Source: Caldilineaceae bacterium (lineage in GTDB: Bacteria > Chloroflexota > Anaerolineae > Caldilineales > Caldilineaceae). Taken from it: a stretch of 64,000 nucleotides of DNA. The DNA lies in contig JAJEDJ010000001.1 in NCBI GenBank assembly GCA_022821545.1, forward strand, positions 186,001 to 250,000, read 5' to 3'. The notes beneath the pieces were generated by a model, which worked only from the letters and a program-made list of their open reading frames with translations, was not told the origin of the DNA and searched no databases. Both the position numbers and the translations under genes were made by a program. This document shows, piece after piece, positions 59,641 to 64,000 of the stretch (the stretch's first letter is position 1; the number at the start of each line of letters is the position of its first letter).

Positions 59641-60511
59641 TGGAGAACAGTTCCGGAACGCCTGGCGAATACCTGGGCGCAATTCCGCAGAGAAAAGAGA
59701 CGGGCGCGTCCGACATATTGTAGTACTGGTGCGGCGCGCCCTCCGGGACAAAGAAGCCATCGCCCGGCCTCAGCTCAAACCAGCGCTGCCCATCGTTTTC
59801 GGGCACGCGCACGTTCAGCGCGCCCTCAAGAAGGTAGAGGCTCTCATCGCCGCCATGCAGTTCAACGTCGCTACGCCGCCCCGCCAGCAGCTGCATCTTC
59901 GCGACCGTCAGATGCTCGGTTGCGGCCAGGATTCCCACCAGCAACTGCTGCTCCGCCCCTTCCAGCCGCCACAGCAGATCCCCGTCGCGCAGCGGCCGGA
60001 TGGTGAAGTTCTCCCCGGCTTGCGCCTGCGCTTCCGGCCAGCGCCCGATCCACTGGTCCTGAGAGTACTTTGGCGACGTCAGATTCGGCTTCGTGCGGGC
60101 GTATGACCCCGACGCGCCCTGAGAAGGCGGCGGCGCGAAGAACTCGATGACGCGCAGCGGTTCAGGGCTGAAATTGAAGGCGTGATGCCACGTGTCGCGA
60201 CGAAAGAAGGCCGCTTCTCCCGGCTGCACGCGATGCACTTCACCCGTCTCCGGGTTGCTCAGCGCCATTACGCCGCTGAGCACGTACAGCACCTCGTCGG
60301 CGGCGAAGATGGTACGATAGCTGTCCGAGTGTCGAAACGACCCGCCGGGCGGCAGGCCAAAGACCAGCTGGTGGATCTTGCCGCTGGAAACGTATATCCA
60401 GTCAGCTACCTCGCCCGACTCCTCGTCGCCCCAGAGGTGACGCGTCACAGTCTCATAGGGGATATGAGCCGGGCCGTCGAAGGTGGGTCGCGGCGAGGCC
60501 GAATAACTCAT
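59624..60511 (-). CDS. Two-domain cupin protein
   Basis: A 295-aa bicupin. The first domain ends in GEAAFFRRDTWHHAFNFSPEPLRVIEFFAPP and the second in GDGFFVPEGAPHQYYNMSDAP. Each has the PxGxxH-type His/Glu metal-binding pattern only in part. It overlaps the ROK gene by 17 bases and the Gfo/Idh/MocA stop by about one base, so all three are coupled. Possible sugar isomerase or sensor; function unknown. Confidence 0.85.
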   Translation of the reverse strand: MSYSASPRPTFDGPAHIPYETVTRHLWGDEESGEVADWIYVSSGKIHQLVFGLPPGGSFRHSDSYRTIFAADEVLYVLSGVMALSNPETGEVHRVQPGEAAFFRRDTWHHAFNFSPEPLRVIEFFAPPPSQGASGSYARTKPNLTSPKYSQDQWIGRWPEAQAQAGENFTIRPLRDGDLLWRLEGAEQQLLVGILAATEHLTVAKMQLLAGRRSDVELHGGDESLYLLEGALNVRVPENDGQRWFELRPGDGFFVPEGAPHQYYNMSDAPVSFLCGIAPRYSPGVPELFSNGREP

Positions 60512-61617
60512 CAGCGCTGGGTCCTGTCGTGGACAAGGTGCTCCGCGACTTCTTCCCGGTCGTCTTCGAACGTCGGGGGCGTGAAGACGCTTTCGATGGT
60601 TTTCGACTGCCCGTCGCGACCCGATTCCTGCGCTTTGAGCATGATTTCAAGGACATGAAATGCATGTTCCGGCTGGACGATCGGGGTCTCATCGTTGCGG
60701 ATGCAATCCACCAGGTGGCGGAGGCCGTCGGTCCAGGTCCAGAGCCGGTCTGCGCCTTCGTATATCTGCCAGGCGCCCACGTCGTTGCGCCACAGTTCAT
60801 AGCCGGAAGGGTCCCAGTCATCGCCCATCATCTGGATGGTGCCCTGGCTGCCATAGACCTCAAGGGCAGGCCCGCGATACTTCTGCATCGTGAACCCCGT
60901 CGAAACAACGCCGAATACATTTTCGCCCCAGTCGATCAGGACGTGGGCATTGTCTTCGGCCTCCACCCGCATCATTTTGCCGCCAACAACCCGTTCGGGA
61001 ATCGCCACGCCGGTCATCGCCATGACCCGTTTGGCAGGTCCCAGCCAGCCCGTCAGGCAGGTGATGTTGTAGACGCCAAGGTCGAAGAGCGCTCCGCCGC
61101 CTTCGAGGTAGAACCACGGCCTCCAATCCGGCCCGGCATGGCCGTAGCGGGCGCGCGTCATCAACACCTTGCCGATGTCTCCGCGGTGAATGTGGCGCCA
61201 CATCGCCTGGTAGGTAGCGCTCAGGACGACGTGCGGAGCGCAGACCAGGAGCCCGGGGCTATGCCGGGCCATCTCGACGATCTCCGCCGCTTCATCCAGG
61301 GTCACGGCCATCGGCTTTTCGACCAGCACATGTTTGCCTGCCGTCAAGGCCGCGCGCGTGATCGGCCCGTGCTCCAGCATCGAGGTCAACACCATGACCA
61401 GGTCGACCTCTTCGGAGTCGATGACCTCCTCATAGTCGGTCGTGAAGCTGGGGATGCCGAGCCGGTCGCGGACGACCGGACGCACGTCTTCATTGACGTC
61501 GCAGGCGATCGTAACGTCGACCGCGCCTGCGGCCCGCAGCGGCTGGATCAGCCTCATGTAGGGGCGCTGCATCACGCTGCCGCAGCCGACGATCCCGATT
61601 CGCGTGGGTTGGGACAT
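60511..61617 (-). CDS. Gfo/Idh/MocA-family oxidoreductase
   Basis: A 368-aa NAD(P)-binding protein starting TRIGIVGCGSVMQRPYMRLI. The catalytic-type motif is LVEKPMAVTLDEAAEIV (Lys near residue 98). The C-terminal alpha/beta domain is intact. It is translationally coupled to the cupin gene (TGATG overlap). Sugar, cyclitol or keto-sugar oxidation is the family expectation. Confidence 0.92.
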   Translation of the reverse strand: MSQPTRIGIVGCGSVMQRPYMRLIQPLRAAGAVDVTIACDVNEDVRPVVRDRLGIPSFTTDYEEVIDSEEVDLVMVLTSMLEHGPITRAALTAGKHVLVEKPMAVTLDEAAEIVEMARHSPGLLVCAPHVVLSATYQAMWRHIHRGDIGKVLMTRARYGHAGPDWRPWFYLEGGGALFDLGVYNITCLTGWLGPAKRVMAMTGVAIPERVVGGKMMRVEAEDNAHVLIDWGENVFGVVSTGFTMQKYRGPALEVYGSQGTIQMMGDDWDPSGYELWRNDVGAWQIYEGADRLWTWTDGLRHLVDCIRNDETPIVQPEHAFHVLEIMLKAQESGRDGQSKTIESVFTPPTFEDDREEVAEHLVHDRTQR

Positions 61618-61673
61618 CCGAAATCTCCGTCAGTAAGAACTCCGTCGGGCGGTCGATCCGGCTTCCCCGAAGG

Positions 61674-62699
61674 CTACACGGCCGATGTCCGGATGTTGTG
61701 GCGGGCGTATCGCTTGGCCCGCATGGCCTGGTGCGCCTCGGGGGAACCGTCGTGGCTGGTGCCAAACCAGTGGTCGAAGGGGATGTCCATTTCGCCGTAG
61801 TTGCATTCGAAGTAGCGATGATGCAACTGGTGGAAGTAGGATGCCCCCGCCAGGTTGTACTTGCCGTTGATGACGACCGCCTCGAAACCGGCATGACCCT
61901 GGGCGGGCGTTAGCGCGGCGTGCTGCAGATTGAAGACTACGTGAATCGGGTGCGACGGGATGATCCAGTGAATCGCGGCGCAGCTGAAGTAGAGGATGTG
62001 TTCGATTGGGTGCATCGAAAGGCCGGACCAGGGCCCCACATTGATGTTGCGGTGATGGAGATAGTGCCCTGCCTTGTAGAGCGGCCCCCAATGCAGGAGC
62101 CGGTGAACCCAATAGAAGTGGAACAGGCGCCACAACTGAATGGCGCACATCAGGAGGACGAAATAGACGGGATGCGCGCGCGGATCGAGGTAGGGGATGT
62201 ATTCGTTGGCATACATCCAGAGCGTCAACACCTCGTAGGCGGTCCAGATAGTGCCGCCGCTGACGCAACTCCAGAAGATGTTGTCGAACAGCTGGTTGCC
62301 GGCGAGGAACTGTTTCTTGCCTTTTGCCATCCAATCCTGGGTATACTTGAACTGGAGACCCTGCGACTTGCGCGCCCACAACCAGAGGTGCCATGCGCTG
62401 ACAAAGACGATCAACATGACCTGGTTGCGCACGAAGATATACAGAATCCAGTCGGCGCTGAAACTGGTCATGCGGGACATCTCCGGCTGCAGATAGACGA
62501 CTGTCAGCACGGCGACAAGCATATAGACCAGGTTCCAGGGGAAGAGGTAGTTGTAGAGCCATTTCGCCACCTGCACCGGATTGGGCGGCCAGGCGAAAAT
62601 CGGATTGGGCAGCTTCACCCCTTCCGGCTGCCAGTTCCCGCGCGCGTCGCGCGGCATGCCATCGATCAAGCCATCCCTTTCTGCCGTAATGTCAGCCAT
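61674..62699 (-). CDS. Fatty-acid hydroxylase/sterol-desaturase superfamily membrane protein
   Basis: A 341-aa integral membrane diiron enzyme. The eight-His pattern is visible in HFYWVHRLLHW, HYLHHRN and FHQLHHRYFECNYG. Several hydrophobic helices precede it (WNLVYMLVAVLTVVYL and others). Start at 62699 is preceded by GGGAGGGAG; the frame opens earlier at 62753 without support. A candidate promoter lies upstream. Members hydroxylate or desaturate lipids or sterols; substrate unknown. Confidence 0.9.
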   Translation of the reverse strand: MADITAERDGLIDGMPRDARGNWQPEGVKLPNPIFAWPPNPVQVAKWLYNYLFPWNLVYMLVAVLTVVYLQPEMSRMTSFSADWILYIFVRNQVMLIVFVSAWHLWLWARKSQGLQFKYTQDWMAKGKKQFLAGNQLFDNIFWSCVSGGTIWTAYEVLTLWMYANEYIPYLDPRAHPVYFVLLMCAIQLWRLFHFYWVHRLLHWGPLYKAGHYLHHRNINVGPWSGLSMHPIEHILYFSCAAIHWIIPSHPIHVVFNLQHAALTPAQGHAGFEAVVINGKYNLAGASYFHQLHHRYFECNYGEMDIPFDHWFGTSHDGSPEAHQAMRAKRYARHNIRTSAV

Positions 62700-62777
62700 G
62701 ATCTCCCTCCCGGAGTCTTGTCTTCGCACTTGACAGTGACATTGTGTTTCCAATCACCTACATTTTCTTTCTGCTAT

Positions 62778-62805
62778 ATTCTACATAGTTGGCGCGGTTT
62801 TGCAA
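62778..62805 (-). promoter_or_regulatory. Candidate promoter for the membrane hydroxylase gene
   Basis: Minus strand TTGCAA (62805-62800) and TAGAAT (62783-62778), 16-base spacer. The start would lie near 62771, about 70 bases before the ATG at 62699. Confidence 0.45.
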
Positions 62806-62834
62806 TGACGGACAGTTGATCCAGGGCGCACGGA

Positions 62835-63569
62835 TCAGTCATGCTCCTCCACCGGCACGCCGGCCAGGAGACCGCTGCGGTGCATGTCGACCCATTCGTC
62901 CAGAAAGACTTTGTTCCAGTGGTCGGTCAGAGGATGGTCGAGCATATCGCGGTAGACGGTCCACATGGTGACCAGCTCGTCGGCCCCGTCGCGAAAGGCT
63001 GCGTAGGCGGTATCCACCGAACGCACGAGCGCGGCCATGATGTATGGCCGGTCGTCCCATCCTCTGAACATGCCGGCACATTCGCGGATGAGCCTGGTGG
63101 GGTCGCCGCCCATTTCGCGGACAGGGTCGCAGAAGGGCAGGATGTGGTCGACACCGGCCTGGGCGACGGCCGCGGCCTGTGTCAGGGAGAAGACCGTTGT
63201 GCAGAAGGTCTCGACCCCCTCCTGTCTGAGAATGCTGAAGGCCTTGAGTCCGTTCAGTGTGCAGGGGATCTTGAGAATGATCTGCGGCGACATGTCGGTG
63301 AAGACCTTGCCCACCGCCAGCAACTCTTCGACAGAGTGGCCGTCGATCTCCATGACAACCGGTTTGTCGGTCATCTCCAGGTACGCCTCGGTCAGGGCGA
63401 TGACGCTGCCGTAGGGCTTGGCGTACTGATTGAGGACTACCGTGTTGGTGACGATGCCCTCGATACCCAAGGGCATGAACTCCACCAGATCCGCCGGCGG
63501 TCCGGCCAGCCAGATTGTTGGACCGCGCCCTGCGGCGCGTGTACTGTTTACGAGCCCCTTCTCTTGCAT
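62835..63569 (-). CDS. Transaldolase-family (fructose-6-phosphate aldolase-like) enzyme
   Basis: A 244-aa class I aldolase-like TIM-barrel. The Schiff-base lysine is Lys100 in IILKIPCTLNGLKAF, and later strands (TTVFSLTQAAAVAQAGVDHILPF) match the family. A 12-15 residue insertion relative to small FSA-type enzymes lies near the C-terminus. It sits downstream of a PhyH gene and upstream of the hydroxylase. Sugar-phosphate cleavage or carbon transfer is likely. Confidence 0.9.
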   Translation of the reverse strand: MQEKGLVNSTRAAGRGPTIWLAGPPADLVEFMPLGIEGIVTNTVVLNQYAKPYGSVIALTEAYLEMTDKPVVMEIDGHSVEELLAVGKVFTDMSPQIILKIPCTLNGLKAFSILRQEGVETFCTTVFSLTQAAAVAQAGVDHILPFCDPVREMGGDPTRLIRECAGMFRGWDDRPYIMAALVRSVDTAYAAFRDGADELVTMWTVYRDMLDHPLTDHWNKVFLDEWVDMHRSGLLAGVPVEEHD

Positions 63570-63699
63570 AGTTTCTTCCTCGTTGGTATTGAATCTCTGT
63601 GAAATTCGTCTTATAAGGTCAATAGTACAGATTCTGCTTCATGTACACCTGTCCGCGGGCTACGTCTTCTAAGCACGGTAACGCTATCCCTTGTGTGAT

Positions 63700-64000
63700 T
63701 CATCGCCCGGCGATAATCGGATGGATGGCGTGTTCCCAGGGGCCGCCGACCTCCATCTCTTCCGAGGCGCCGGCCGCGTCCTTGCCTCCCGTGAAGCGGG
63801 TATAGTCGGGGATGTAGATGATGGCGAAGGCCCGCCGCGGTCTGTCGGTGCGGTTGGGGCCGGCGTAGTGAAAGGTGCAGCCGTGGTGAAAGGTGACACC
63901 GCCGGCGCGCATCGGCATCGCCACGGGCTCGGGTACGCGGTAGCCCTGTTCTCTGAAGCGAGCGACGACGCTGTCGTCCTCTGCGGTAAGGCTGATCGGG
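63700..64000 (-). CDS. Phytanoyl-CoA dioxygenase (PhyH) family protein, 5' end missing
   Basis: An open frame from the window edge to a TGA at 63700, 99 codons visible. The distal iron His is in VTFHHGCTFHYAGPNRTDRPRRAF, which includes the 2-oxoglutarate-binding Arg. The N-terminal HxD part lies outside the window. It ends 130 bases before the transaldolase-like start. Confidence 0.85.
   Translation of the reverse strand, partial: PISLTAEDDSVVARFREQGYRVPEPVAMPMRAGGVTFHHGCTFHYAGPNRTDRPRRAFAIIYIPDYTRFTGGKDAAGASEEMEVGGPWEHAIHPIIAGR

Overview
The window looks like chromosomal DNA from a Chloroflexota bacterium, probably related to the Caldilineales. This is an inference from style, not from a marker gene. 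The coding GC is high, the lipoproteins carry Ala/Pro/Asp-rich tails straight after the lipobox cysteine, and the gene content is dominated by ABC importers, sugar-acid and PLP enzymes, phytanoyl-CoA-type dioxygenases and Gfo/Idh/MocA oxidoreductases. I saw no rRNA, tRNA, CRISPR array, transposase or integrase.

Layout. (1) 1-25204, minus strand: a 25-kb colinear block with three dipeptide/oligopeptide-type importers (SBP-DppB-DppC; only the promoter-proximal one has its two ATPases). Between them lie a sialidase-like propeller, a luciferase-like flavin oxidoreductase, a thiamine-diphosphate enzyme, an HpcH/HpaI aldolase, a 755-aa protein of unknown family and a class V PLP enzyme. A HigB/HigA-ImmA toxin-antitoxin cassette has split the 755-aa gene from the class V gene. 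(2) 25532-35704, plus strand: a divergent 10-kb run of a second sialidase-like protein, a second HpcH/HpaI aldolase, a zinc-ligand-poor MDR dehydrogenase, a class III aminotransferase, an amidohydrolase, a doubled ferritin-like protein, two aldo/keto reductases and a Gfo/Idh/MocA oxidoreductase. (3) 35763-52757, minus strand: a sugar importer with two tandem PhyH dioxygenases and an AAC(3)-like acetyltransferase, followed (in coordinate order) by glycan and sugar enzymes (AKR, ThuA, GH5-like, mutarotase-fold, class III aminotransferase, PhyH, AGE epimerase, acetyl-esterase-like). (4) 52974-53771, plus strand: an isolated DUF4058 gene with a clear promoter. (5) 53814-64000, minus strand: a second sugar importer with a GH32/43-like protein, ROK kinase, cupin, Gfo/Idh/MocA, sterol-desaturase-like hydroxylase, transaldolase-like aldolase and a truncated PhyH.

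How it fits together (inference): this is a scavenging island. Importers bring in oligopeptide-like or oligosaccharide-like compounds, propeller and barrel glycosidases trim them, and kinases, epimerases, aldolases, aminotransferases and oxidoreductases feed the products into central metabolism. Two sugar importers and two peptide importers lack local ATPases, so they would need shared ATPases encoded elsewhere.

Most unusual points: an 82-bp direct repeat flanks the toxin-antitoxin cassette and marks its insertion at the 5' end of the class V gene; one permease is apparently started by ATT; three genes carry their stop codon inside a 14-15-bp tandem repeat; strong hairpins recur between binding-protein and permease genes; and there is a doubled ferritin-like protein in a probable catabolic operon.
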